NCBI GenBank assembly: GCA_905178155.1
Contig: CAJINV010000011.1
Coordinates: forward strand, 2,011,939-2,075,938
Reading direction: 5' to 3'
DNA: 64,000 nt
Source: Amoebophrya sp. A120
Taxonomy: Eukaryota; Sar; Dinophyceae; Syndiniales; Amoebophryaceae
This document shows, piece by piece, positions 46,101-54,964 of this stretch. Position 1 is the stretch's first letter. Every line of letters starts with the position of its first letter. The position numbers were made by a program, and so were the translations under genes. Under the pieces are notes generated by a model that was not told where the DNA came from, ran no database searches, and was given only the letters and a program-made list of their open reading frames with translations.

Positions 46101-47592
46101 TTCGTTTTCGTGTCCTCTATGGATTGCAAAAATGTCTGGGTCTGGAAGATTCTTACATGTGTCATGCATGGCTGACATGACTCGAGATGAATCTGTGATG
46201 CATGGGCACGAAAAGGCTCTCCTATCTGTCATGTAAAAAACGTTGTTTCTACTCTCTCATGCGGAATACGCAACACATAGCAGCTCAAAAATTTGTCATG
46301 CCTGGCTGCGTATTGCAGTCCAGCTATCAATCATCCACTTTTAGCATTACAAGTTTCCAGACCCAGACATTTTTGCGGTTGATATCCTCCGGTTGGCAAC
46401 GATACAAACTCGGCTGCGCCGAAGACGCAAACTGACTACTTGTCGTGACCCGCGTGGCTTGCGACCCGCTGGCAGCAGGGATTGTTCCATTCTCCCCAAC
46501 TCCGAAAGGTGGGTTCGAAGAGGTTCCGAAAAAAACGTCTTTTTTGCCAAAACCTTGTACTTGTGTGTGAGTTCTTTGATTGGGATTTCCATGTTGTACT
46601 AGCCCAGAAGGCGTCCTCGTGGTGGTGCCAGTAGCAAAAGGTTGATTATTCGTTCCGAAGGACGATCCAAATGTCGCTGCGAATGAGCCAGGCGTTGCGG
46701 AGGTAAAACCGGCAGCTGTGCCGAAAGCCGGGGCCGCGTCGGTTCCAAAACTGGTAGCCCCTGGTTGTGCGGTACTACCGAAACCCGCGGACGCAGCCGG
46801 AAACGCGGGCGTCGCGCCGAAAGCGGGTGTGGCACCGAAACCCGACGGGGTGCCGCTGAAAAACGAAGTTTGCGAGCTACCTGCATTTGGCTGCGTGAAA
46901 GAACTGCCGAAACCTGCCGTCCCGAAGCTGGAAGTGGAAGATGCAGCGGAAAAACTCCCAAAACTGGAGCCAAAATGAAAATCCGCGTTCGTACTACTAT
47001 TATTCCCGCCAAAGGAGCCACCAAATATTGAATCAGAGGACGGCGCAGTTAAAAATGCGGACGAGGACGTCGACCCAGGAACCGATTCTTGCTGACCGAC
47101 CTTATTTTTTGGCCGCTTAGTTTCCAGCATTCTTCGCAGCTGATCGTCCCGAAAGGCCTTGTCCTCGTAGTACTTCACAGCGAAGGAATGGTAGGTGTGG
47201 CACTCCACCGTTTTGCCCAGCCCCATCTTGTCGATCTTCGTGCGCGTTTCCACTTTCAACTTTGCGTTGTAGGTCAGCAGGAGAATCTTCTTGTTCAACT
47301 TCACAAACTGCGTGGCCAAGAACAGGTTGCAGGTGGTTTTCCCCGATCCGGCGACAGAATCCACGACGACATTCGCGTTTTGTTCCAGCACAGCGAGCCC
47401 CACCTGCTGCTGCTCCGCGCTGGGTGGCGGGAGATCATACAACGCAGCGTCGCGCACGGCGGAGTTGCCCGTGACTTCTTGTTTACTGGGGACACGGTTG
47501 TCCCGCGCAGGTGCTGCTGCCCTCGGACCGCGACGGGCGTCTCGCGAAGAGCGACCCTGAAATCTTGCCGACCAGGAGGAGGCGCCTGACAT
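37147..47592 (-). CDS. UvrD/Rep-type superfamily 1 helicase with FG-repeat insert and CUE-like C-terminal region
   Basis: About 1,750 aa from the ATG at 47592. Exon 47592-46385 carries motif I (SVAGSGKTT, near residue 78), motif Ia (ILLLTYNAKLKVETR), then a roughly 250-residue insert with 16 FG dipeptides in SFG, GFG and AFG contexts, like nucleoporin FG domains. Motif II DESQDLTELYYE follows at 45998-46117, motifs III-IV (VMGDRHQSIYQF, LSETFRCP) at 45219-45538, and motifs V-VI (STFHQAKGLERKVVIVYGFD, ELYVAATRSLERV) at 44186-44700. Downstream are a Lys/Glu coiled-coil stretch (42398-42982), a CUE/UBA-like segment (HLVEMCPQLGPAVVERILAKH, 38331-39187) with Lys/Arg basic clusters, and a helical end. 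A 3'-to-5' DNA helicase role in the nucleus is expected. No stop separates the parts, but two genes are possible; one intron near 44700-44885 is unresolved. Confidence 0.75.
37440..37677. mobile_element. Introner family H, TSD CTCGG/ATCGG
   Basis: 238 bp; last introner of the helicase transcript. Confidence 0.88.
37828..37868 (-). other. 41-nt GT-AG intron of the helicase gene
   Basis: Donor AAGTGT/GTAGTT, acceptor TTGATTCAG/AGG; junction KKIKCRSAAHL. It bypasses an in-frame stop. Confidence 0.6.
38110..38330. mobile_element. Introner family H, TSD TCCGA/TCCAA
   Basis: 221 bp, one TSD mismatch. Confidence 0.88.
39480..39975. repeat. 33-bp minisatellite
   Basis: About fifteen tandem units with core CATTCACCAGAAGGGGAAGG and variable edges (GAGTTTGGC / GAGTTTGAC). 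Units degenerate from about 39835, where CGCGCAA replaces AGAAGGG. Intronic in the helicase gene. Confidence 0.92.
40010..40130. repeat. 14-bp microsatellite-like array
   Basis: Eight or so units of GCGAAAGCGCAAAG, with occasional A/G changes. Abuts the 33-bp array and shares its CGCAAA word. Confidence 0.9.
40190..40415. repeat. Diverged duplicate of 39215-39440
   Basis: Both copies contain the GTAAG donor, GAAAAAAACAGG and GCCATTGCGTTG-type words in the same order. The minisatellites lie between the copies. Confidence 0.8.
40556..40825. mobile_element. Introner family A, TSD CCAGC
   Basis: Perfect TSD; helicase C-terminal extension. Confidence 0.92.
40891..41096. mobile_element. Introner family K (single copy), TSD TTACT
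   Basis: 206 bp, TIR TATGGAGAGAAAAAAGTTGG, with right arm AACTTTTTTCTTTTGATA; perfect TSD. Confidence 0.86.
41156..41469. mobile_element. Introner family C, TSD TCAGC
   Basis: Perfect TSD; right arm partly diverged (GGGGGAATTTTTCTTCAC). Confidence 0.9.
41524..41794. mobile_element. Introner family B, TSD GTGTT
   Basis: 271 bp, perfect TSD. Confidence 0.92.
41904..42170. mobile_element. Introner family G, TSD TGTAA
   Basis: Perfect TSD. Confidence 0.92.
42234..42397. mobile_element. Introner family E, TSD TCGAT
   Basis: 164 bp, perfect TSD. Confidence 0.92.
42983..43226. mobile_element. Introner family G, TSD TGCTG
   Basis: Perfect TSD; separates the coiled-coil exon from the DIAQKVQEQH exon. 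Confidence 0.92.
43332..43611. mobile_element. Introner family B, TSD GCGCC
   Basis: Left terminus CATCC instead of TATCC; perfect TSD. Confidence 0.9.
43957..44185. mobile_element. Introner family H, TSD TTTGA
   Basis: Perfect TSD; immediately downstream of helicase motif VI exon. Confidence 0.92.
44697..44885 (-). other. Unresolved intron of the helicase gene
   Basis: The upstream frame (RLVSKKKSNFLPRY) hits a stop inside this stretch and the downstream frame resumes at SFGNDYAHDG. A strong GTAAGTAC donor is present but no acceptor gives a matching phase. TTTGTATTGC and GCATCACAAA words as in introners occur inside, but I see no TIR or TSD, so it may be a decayed introner. Confidence 0.5.
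44931..45218. mobile_element. Introner family A, TSD GTTCG
   Basis: Left terminus CATGC; perfect TSD; junction HNQANIRLVS. Confidence 0.9.
45539..45997. mobile_element. Introner family B, enlarged, TSD GTAAA
   Basis: 459 bp; subtracting the nested 174-bp unit gives 285 bp, the normal B size. Closely resembles the copy at 14377. Confidence 0.92.
45608..45798. mobile_element. Insertion nested in an introner, 17-bp direct repeat
   Basis: GTGAGTCACGCATGACA occurs at 45608-45624 and 45782-45798 and flanks about 157 bp of GC-richer sequence absent from sister B elements. The long direct repeat suggests retroposition, but no A or T tail is seen. The insert's identity is unknown. Confidence 0.7.
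46118..46384. mobile_element. Introner family A, TSD TCCTC
   Basis: Perfect TSD; separates the FG-repeat exon from the DESQD exon. Confidence 0.92.
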
Positions 47593-48664
47593 TGTCCGAC
47601 CGTTCTTATTCTAGTGGCATGTTGTGAAAAGAATGATGGTCATATAGGATTCATATAGGATTCTACTGTTCTTTTTCAACTACATACAATGAAAGAAAAT
47701 GTTTATAACCACACGACGCAGACGGCAGTGGACTTCACTTTATTTCTACGACCGAGATACAATAATTTCTGAAAGAAATGCGATTCGATTTATGTTGTAC
47801 TTATATATCCACATGATCACGAACCAGCGAGTGCTGATTTACTTCTCCATCTAGTTGTTTCTTAAGTGCACATGCACCTCCACTGAAGTCTACACTTAAC
47901 GACCAATGAGCTGGAGCAAAGTTTGCGATCGATTTGAATTCGGATTTTGTTCACCCGCACAAGTAAAGTAATGAGCTCCGCAGCTCGGAAGAGTCGGTTC
48001 CTTTATCACGACCAAAGCAGCTTGCTTCCAGCATCAAGAAGCACAAAACGATTCAACCATAGCCAAATAAATTCGGCATGAGCGCGAGGGCAGTCGGGAG
48101 TTCGAAACAAACTCCCCCAAAAAGAAGCAAACAACACGACCATTGCCGTTTTTCAGAAGTCGCGTTTGCTTTTCCTTCTGCTTGCGGCCGCACAGGACGT
48201 TTGCCGCTCAACTGTTTTCCGCGGTGTTCTACAATCATTCGTTCACGACCAGACTAAAAACGTCCACTCAGCACATTGAAGTATGTCAACGTGGTTTTAT
48301 TGTCATCCATCTTCACCAGTGCGAAGCAGGATCAAGGCCATCTTCCCTACGTGCGTTCGTTCTTCAGTTTCTTAGAGCTGATGTGTAAAACCCATTCTTG
48401 ATCTTTCCTTCAAAGTGCCCAATCCTCGTCGAATCGAGACGGTAACAGTCAAGAGTCAACAGCTGCCTCAGCATAGCCAAAATGTCACCATCTGTACAAC
48501 TACCGGCTAGTTGCACTGCTACTTGTTACGATGGGAGAGGACAATGCGAGGATCAAACTCAAGCAGACGGTCGGTAAAGCGCATTTATTTTGTCCCGCCG
48601 TGTAGCCAAGAACGCTTCTTGCTAGTGATGTTATTTTCCTCGTACATTTATGCTTCTCCTTCTT
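47593..48664. other. Intergenic, no gene seen
   Basis: Upstream of the helicase and downstream of the F-box-like gene. AT-rich, no introner, no convincing ORF. Confidence 0.5.
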
Positions 48665-50359
48665 CTACGACGTTTCCAATCCCATCACTTCGGCGAAAAA
48701 TGCAGTGGAAGTGCCAGGATCGAAATCGTCAAAGTTGAAATAGTTTGTCATGCATCAAATGCGACGCAGAAATTGTCTCTATTTCAGAGGACGCAAGAGA
48801 GGCAGACTGTAAGCCTGTTGAGGGGTAAAAATAAGGCTGCTCAAGTAGCATGACAAAAGGCGTCGTCCTTACCCAAGCAGCTGCATGACAAACTGGATTT
48901 AGATTCCAACCAAATTTGTCATGCTCCACTTGGAAACTGGGTTTCTAGGCAAATTATTTCAACTTTGTCGATTTCGATCCTGACAGTTCCATAAACGCAG
49001 GCAGACCCGTAGCGAGCCGCTTCCCCGGGCCGACCGGCTTCACCGGCACACCGCAGACTGCCATGATGTCCACTTGGTGGCTATCAAATGTAAAAATGTC
49101 TGGGTCTGGAAGAATGCAAGTTTGTCATGCTTGTCTGGCATGACTCTTAAATCTGTCATGCACATTACCAAAGAGCCCCACTTTTCTGTCATGCAGAAAC
49201 GTAGTTTGTCATGCAGAATAGGCAACACCTAGAAGCTCAGAAACTTGTCATGCTGAGCCAGCAATTGTCGCCTCCTCATGATACGCCACACAGCATCACA
49301 AGTTTCCAGACCCAGACATTTTTACATTTGATAGTGGCTCATGTGTTGCTTGGCGGCGGCGCCACTGTCCCAAAACAGCGTAGCCCCGTACTCAATGGAG
49401 ACGTAATTGTGTTTTGTTCTCGGATGAGTTGTCCTTGGACGATAGACCTCATTGTTGCGGCATTCCATCCTAAATTCGCGCGCATTCCTCATCCTTTCCC
49501 GCACCTCTTGCTGCTCCAGATCGAGATTCAAGAACGTGCCCCCAATCCGGCCGAAAAGATGGAGTTGCGAACAAGCGGAACCCGGCTCCGGGTCGCGTGG
49601 CTCGGAGAGAGTCAGCTTGAACTTGGGCCGGGGGTCCGCCGGGTCGGTAGAGGGCAACAAGCGCACGGTATCGGTCAAATTTGTCAGCACGGAAAGCTCG
49701 CAACGACGACCAGGCGCATCGATCAGGGCAACAGAGAAAGCCAGCGAGCTCACATGTACTCCGAACGGAGAATAATTGTCAAACACGTTCTCGAGGCTGG
49801 CATATCCGATCGCCATTTTGCACCTCCGTTCGTCGGAGAGTGCTACCTTCACCAATTTTGGCGGCGGAAACCGGGCCGAAGTCGTGATTCTGAAATCTTC
49901 CAAAACAAATTGCTCTCCGCTCACTCCGACACGCGCGAGCTCAAGCTGCTGCAAAATTCGGGTCAGCGGCGATGAAATCTCTTCCGCAGAGGTAGAGGAC
50001 CTAGCCGGCTCGCACTGCAGAAAGGTCCATATCTTGCGCCCGACTTCTTGGGGCAAATAACAGAAAACCGCAGGATTTTTGCTCTTCAACCGCAGCTGCT
50101 GCTTCTCGAAGCACAAAAGTGCGGTTTTCACCAAGATAGCGTTCACCCGGCCCCAGGATCTCTTGCTCGTGTTCTGCAGCTCAGCTGCTTCGATCTGGTG
50201 GTATAACTGCTCCATCGAGAAGTCTTCAGGGGTGCCGTGAAAAACGTCGCAGGGTTCATTCTTGGCGATTCCGGTTGCAATGTGCAGAAAATTAGCCACA
50301 GAAGTCAGTGTTCTATGCCGAGTACGACAATATTCCACGTTGCATTTTGCTGCAACCAA
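48665..50359 (-). CDS. Unknown protein with an F-box-like motif
   Basis: Exons up to 50359 through 49334, then 49081-48994 and 48703-48665; two introners removed leaves 380 codons. The 5' end is uncertain: the open frame begins at a non-ATG codon right after a TTGGTTGCAG acceptor-like stretch, so an upstream exon is likely; the first in-frame ATG would give MEQLYHQIEAAEL. The segment FCYLPQEVGRKIWTFL resembles the start of an F-box (LPxEvxxxIxxFL), a Skp1-binding motif of ubiquitin ligases. The middle (FGVHVSSLAFSVALID, FGRIGGTFLNLDLEQQ) is beta-rich and not recognised. C-terminus PAFFAEVMGLETS. Confidence 0.65.
48704..48993. mobile_element. Introner family F, TSD AATGC/AACGC
   Basis: Left terminus mutated to AGTGG; one TSD mismatch; junction GLPAFFAEV. 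Confidence 0.85.
49082..49333. mobile_element. Introner family A, TSD GTGGC
   Basis: 252 bp, perfect TSD. Confidence 0.92.
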
Positions 50360-51383
50360 ACAAATCGCTACTTATGTCGTCCAAAAGAAAAAAGTGTGTA
50401 TAAACCAGCGAGTCATCAGCTACAAACATACACAAAGCCTGCAAAGCATAGCAGCAACGTATTTCTCACTGAAACTGAAAAGATATGACTAGATTCACCT
50501 GTGAAGCCGTAAACAAGCGCTTAGCTTACTGCTTGTTCACAAAAGAAGTAGAAAATCAACACTACTACTTTGACACTCCTACAGCCTGCGAATCCTTGTC
50601 CGTGATCGTGAAAGAACCGCGACACTGCTATCAAACGGGTGGCAGACGCAAAACTGCACCGCACGCCCTCTGCACACCGTGAGATGGAACGAGTAGACAT
50701 CAATCGCATCGCGGATAATCTTCAGTCTCAGCAAATTACAGAAGGATCTGTTGTCTGTGCGGCTCTTCAGGAAACAAACCTTTTGCAGCTTTCTGAAAGC
50801 TAATAGGCTCCGTGGAATATTCGTATGCAACTAGATTGATCTTCCGCAGCCAGAAGCGACAGAAACATGATGGAACATGTGGCGACTCCTGAATTACTCA
50901 GTCTCTTCCCTCGTGTGGCACAACTCCGGCCGCACCTATCGCACCGCCGGCGCACACCCGCAACAGAGAGTTTTTTCATTTACACTGTCTTCGCAGATCA
51001 TCGCTGTCGTCTGTCAATAGACTGGAGTGACAAGATTACGCATCATACAATCGGCCTCGGCGATGAACTGAAGAAGAAGAAGTCCTTTGCATTTACTATT
51101 CCTTTATTTCCATTGGCAGACAATCAAAGTGAAACACGAGATCGAAACTTCGATCGCTACTTGCATGGTATTCAATTTCAAAATTACGTCAACTCCAGAA
51201 ACAATCGCGTTAAAAATACTCATCCCCATTGAGAAGGTTTAAAGGTACAGATCATGCAGTGTCGACATGGATTAAGTATCGGAATCATATTAACCGCATC
51301 TGGCTGCTGCTGATCTTGCCGCTTCACGCAAAGCAGAACCACAACCCTGTGGAACCGACAAAAATTCCCTCCGCCCCCTCCCT
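50360..51383. other. Intergenic, possible missing 5' exon of the F-box-like gene
   Basis: AT-rich. Small minus-strand ORFs at 50521-50830 could be exonic but carry nothing recognisable. No introner. Confidence 0.4.
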
Positions 51384-53201
51384 TCAAGAAGAACTCGCTG
51401 CTTCACTTGCGGCGTCCTCCTCCCCGGTTTTGTCCGCAGAAGCCGGTGCTGGAGCAGGGACGAGCGCCGTTTGTTCTTCTTCTTGCAGCGGAGGTTTCTT
51501 CATCCATTCGGCAAACCCTTCCTTGTCGTACTCGTAGAAAAGTTTGTGCGGGTCGTCTCTGAGATTGAGCATGACGGCGCCATTCTCGTACGGCTTCGGA
51601 GGACGAGTAGTACTAGCATGATCATGAACATGATCTACTCCAGCAGGACGAATAGTACTAGCAAATAGCATGTAGCACTCGGCGAGCCAAGCCATGGGCC
51701 CCACCGCATCCGCTTGCCGCATCTCCTCGACCCCGGCTCGGGCGTGAAAGTCCTGGTACGACCACGCGGCAGCAAACCCGTGCAGTTTCAGACTGGCTTC
51801 GCCCTTCCCGAACTGGTAATTGATCGCGGCATTCTTATTTCGCGCGATGCCCTTGTGCTCCGTCTCTTTCTGGGGGCGGATCTGCACAGACATCGAAATC
51901 ACTATTTTCGCCTGCATCCCCTGCTCCGCCCAGCTCGTCTCCTTGTTGCCCGGGTGGTAGTAGTACTCAAACACGTTCAACGCACCAGCGAGTGACTTTT
52001 GGCCGTGGTTGAAGTACAATCGCGCGACTTCGTGCAGCGTCTGCAATTGAAGGCTGCGGTTGCGGATGTTGTATGAGACGGAAATCAAATGAATCCCCCC
52101 TCCCGTGAGATTTGCATACCGAGTAGAAGAAGAAGTCCCAGGAGGTTCATCGCGTAGAATACACGACAAAAAATCATTTCTATGCCATTGCATCCAGGCA
52201 GCTTGTTGGGCAGATGGTGTATAGTAAGCTTGTGTCGCCATTAGATAGAAGTCTGCTTACAGCTGTTGGGCAGGGCAGACAAACCCTCCATCGAGTATAG
52301 ACACATGGCGGGGGATTTTCGCTGTCGATACCTCTTCCCCAAAATCCTCCACGGAAATAGCGTAGGCGACGTAGTAGGGCCCGGCTTCCACCCCGGACGC
52401 CAGCTTCTCGCTTGCCCGCCACCACACCGCCCCCGGGATGCGCAACAGGCGGTGGCATCCCACCACGTCCTGGAAGGTTCCGTCGGGTCCGCCACAGCCC
52501 GGCTGGCCCGCCCAAGCCCCGGTCCGGAATGCCGCGCCCCCGTTGACGTGCACCCACAGAAGCTCCGTCACCCAGACCAGGGGTGCGCCCGTCGGGTCGA
52601 CCGCCAGGCGCCAGATGGGCAGCAGACTTTTGTTCTTGATGTCTCCAGTAGTACTAGACGCCTCGCTTTGCTGCTGCATCGAGTCCGGACAGGGCGTGCG
52701 CGCACTGTAGGCGACAATAGACGGAACCGTCTTCGCAGAGGCCCCGGCTTCCGGGTGAGGGTCCACCAGGTCGTCTTCTTCGTACCAGTCCCAGGCATGG
52801 AACCAGAAACTCTGCCCATCCTATCAAATGCAAATAGCGATCTGGGTCTGCATGACTAAAAACCGCGTTTTTATTGCATCTCATGAAAGGGGAGGACCTT
52901 GCACTTGCTTTGCGTGGACGAGCATCACAAACCTGTGAAAATCATCATACAAGACCCACATCATGACAGATCTTGCACCGGTCCAGTCAGACCCAGCAAT
53001 TACATTCACAATTCCTAGATCCGTCGCCGTTCCGAAGCGGATGATGTCATTGCCGTTCTTGTACTTTTTCTTTTCCTCGACCAGCTCGTGGCCCTGCTCC
53101 AGGAAGGCAAACTGCTGCAAGGCCCGCGCATGGTCGCAGTGCAGCAAAGAGCTGCAGCCGGTGGACAGAAGTATTAAAACCGCCTGCTTGTTCATTGCCA
53201 C
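51384..53201 (-). CDS. Unknown 518-aa protein, possibly secreted
   Basis: Exon 53201-53018 starts MAMNKQAVLILLSTGCSS, a weak signal-peptide-like N-terminus. An introner follows, then 52821-51384. Trp-rich text (FWFHAWDWYEEDD, PIWRLAVDP, VWVTELLWVH) leads to FVCPAQQ and a TAA at 52257, after which the same frame resumes with an ATG at 52241. A 10-bp direct repeat (TGTTGGGCAG at 52204 and 52264, spaced 60 bp) brackets the stop; deleting one spacing joins CPAQ to QAAWMQW in frame, so I treat it as one gene with a 60-nt non-canonical intron. Two separate ORFs is the alternative. The second half has helical repeats (LQTLHEVARLYFNHGQKSL) and an acidic/Ala tail. No family recognised. Confidence 0.6.
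52204..52273 (-). other. Candidate 60-nt direct-repeat intron
   Basis: TGTTGGGCAG at 52204-52213 and 52264-52273. A GT-AG reading (GTAAGC to AACAAG) shifts frame and meets a stop after eight codons; deletion between repeats does not. Confidence 0.5.
52822..53017. mobile_element. Degenerate introner family A, TSD CATCC/GATCC
   Basis: 196 bp. TIRs are eroded (TCTGGGTCTG versus CAGACCCAGC, and no GATA end). Junction TATDGQSFWF stays in frame; looks like the oldest copy in the window. Confidence 0.8.
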
Positions 53202-54964
53202 CGCGTGCGGCAGGCCGAAGCCACGTGGCTCTCGGAACTCCAGCGTCTAGTACCTCTGCGACATCTGTTTATTGCCTCGTCTGGAACTACGTTGCAGTTT
53301 AATGGATTTCAATTTCTTTTCTCCCTGTTTTTTCAGATCAAATCTCGTGCTATTTTTGCGGTTCTTTCCGAATAAACCGAATATGATGTAGTTGCGTGGT
53401 GCTCGGGCAAGTTTTTTAATTACACACAATAAATTATTTACGTTGAGTTGCGCACCGTGTCGAGGAAAGTAGAGAAAGTCCAGTAAAAAGTACCGGACTA
53501 TGTGTTGTGTGCCGCAAGATTTTTCCCAAGAGGGATCTTGGAGGTGTCACCTTCTAGCCGATACTGTGGGAAGTCCACCTTGTTACACCTGTGAGTGTAA
53601 CAACAAAACCGCATCAGGAGCAATTCGGCAGGTTGTTCTTTGGCAAGATCACGTGAAAAAGCGGAGGTCCGCGCATATTGCAACTACAGAGAAGCACATC
53701 CATGAGAGCTGCGGACAACGAGAACGACAACGACTTCCAATTTTCCTGCAAAAATAAAACCGATCCCGATTTTAAAAAACAGTAGCGTAGTAACTACCTC
53801 CCGCAACCGACGGGAAGCGGTAGTAGAAACCTTCAACCGACACGCTTCAAACCACAAGCTCGTAGACAAGATTCACACAAAGATGCGTACACAAATTACT
53901 TCCACGATGGGTTCTGCTGCGGGAACAATGAATCAATAGCCCAGGACTGGAATTGTATTCGGTTCTTCAACAGTAATCACCATTCAACCGTGCTATACTG
54001 CGCTGGAAAGCTTTATTATCTTTACGCACAGATCACATTAAGTCGTCATGTCGTCTTGTCGCTGGCAATGGGGATCGCGGCCTGAAACCAGGGGCGCTCT
54101 GAAGATTGTCTTCAAGTTCAAACTTGCTCGTCAGTAGCGCTACATTACAGTCGTCAAAAGCGAAACCAAATGAGTTTGAAACATTCATACCCGACTCGAA
54201 GATATAATCCTATTCGTACTTTACAAAATATAGCCGCCGGGGCGGGGGTAGTGAGGTCGTGGGCGTTTTTTTGCCGACCGCAGCCTTGGCCGCGGCTTTG
54301 CTTTTTATGGGCTCGCCATACCACCGTGAGTAACGTTATGCCGCACGGTATGGCGGCCACTTGGGAAACGTCGCAAATTTTGGCACATTTCCAAAATTCC
54401 TTTCCGAAAGCCAGCCCCGATGCTATGGGGCCGATCCGGGTGCCACGGGGGGCGCCCAAAAAGCGAAGAAAAACCGGGCCCATAGCATGCGGATTGGCTT
54501 TGCGCGTCTGGCGCGCTTTTTATTTTTCGCGTTTTTATTTTTCACGCCGGCGCTTTTTGCAAAGCTTCCCAGGCTCTAAAACCGGCGAAAAGGCGGCCGC
54601 TTTCGCGGCCACCCAAAATACTCCGAAATCGCGGCCGTGCCAGGCTGTTTCGCTGTTCTGATTTTGGGCGCGTTTTTTGCGCGCCCCTTTTTGGGCGCCC
54701 CAAATCGCCAGAAACGAAGGCGGCGGGCGCCTCAGAAGGGCGCCCCTTTTACCGGCTCCCCTGCGTCGTTTTATCAAGTGCGAATCGATAGTTTTCGACC
54801 TGGCTTGTTTGCCGCAAACGCCCCGGCCGCTTGATAAGTGAAAACTTTTTATGCTCAAAAACACTTCCGACCGCTTGAAAACTGCCGGTCGTTTTTCAGG
54901 GTATATGGCAAAAAAACTCCCTGGTTAGAACCGTTCGGTGACCTCACTACATATAAACGGTGTC
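53202..54964. other. Intergenic, contains a GC-rich structured block
   Basis: 53202-54240 is AT-rich without recognisable genes. 54247-54950 differs in composition and is listed separately. Confidence 0.5.
54247..54950. mobile_element. GC-rich element bounded by 11-bp inverted repeats (candidate MITE)
   Basis: GTAGTGAGGTC at 54247-54257 is inverted as GACCTCACTAC at 54940-54950. Inside are several foldbacks: GCTATGGGGCC with GGGCCCATAGC (about 54421-54487), CCATACCACCGTG with CACGGTATGG (54318-54354), and TTATCAAG with CTTGATAA (54770-54836). No coding potential and no introner words. No clear TSD. Could instead be a structured RNA locus. Confidence 0.45.
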
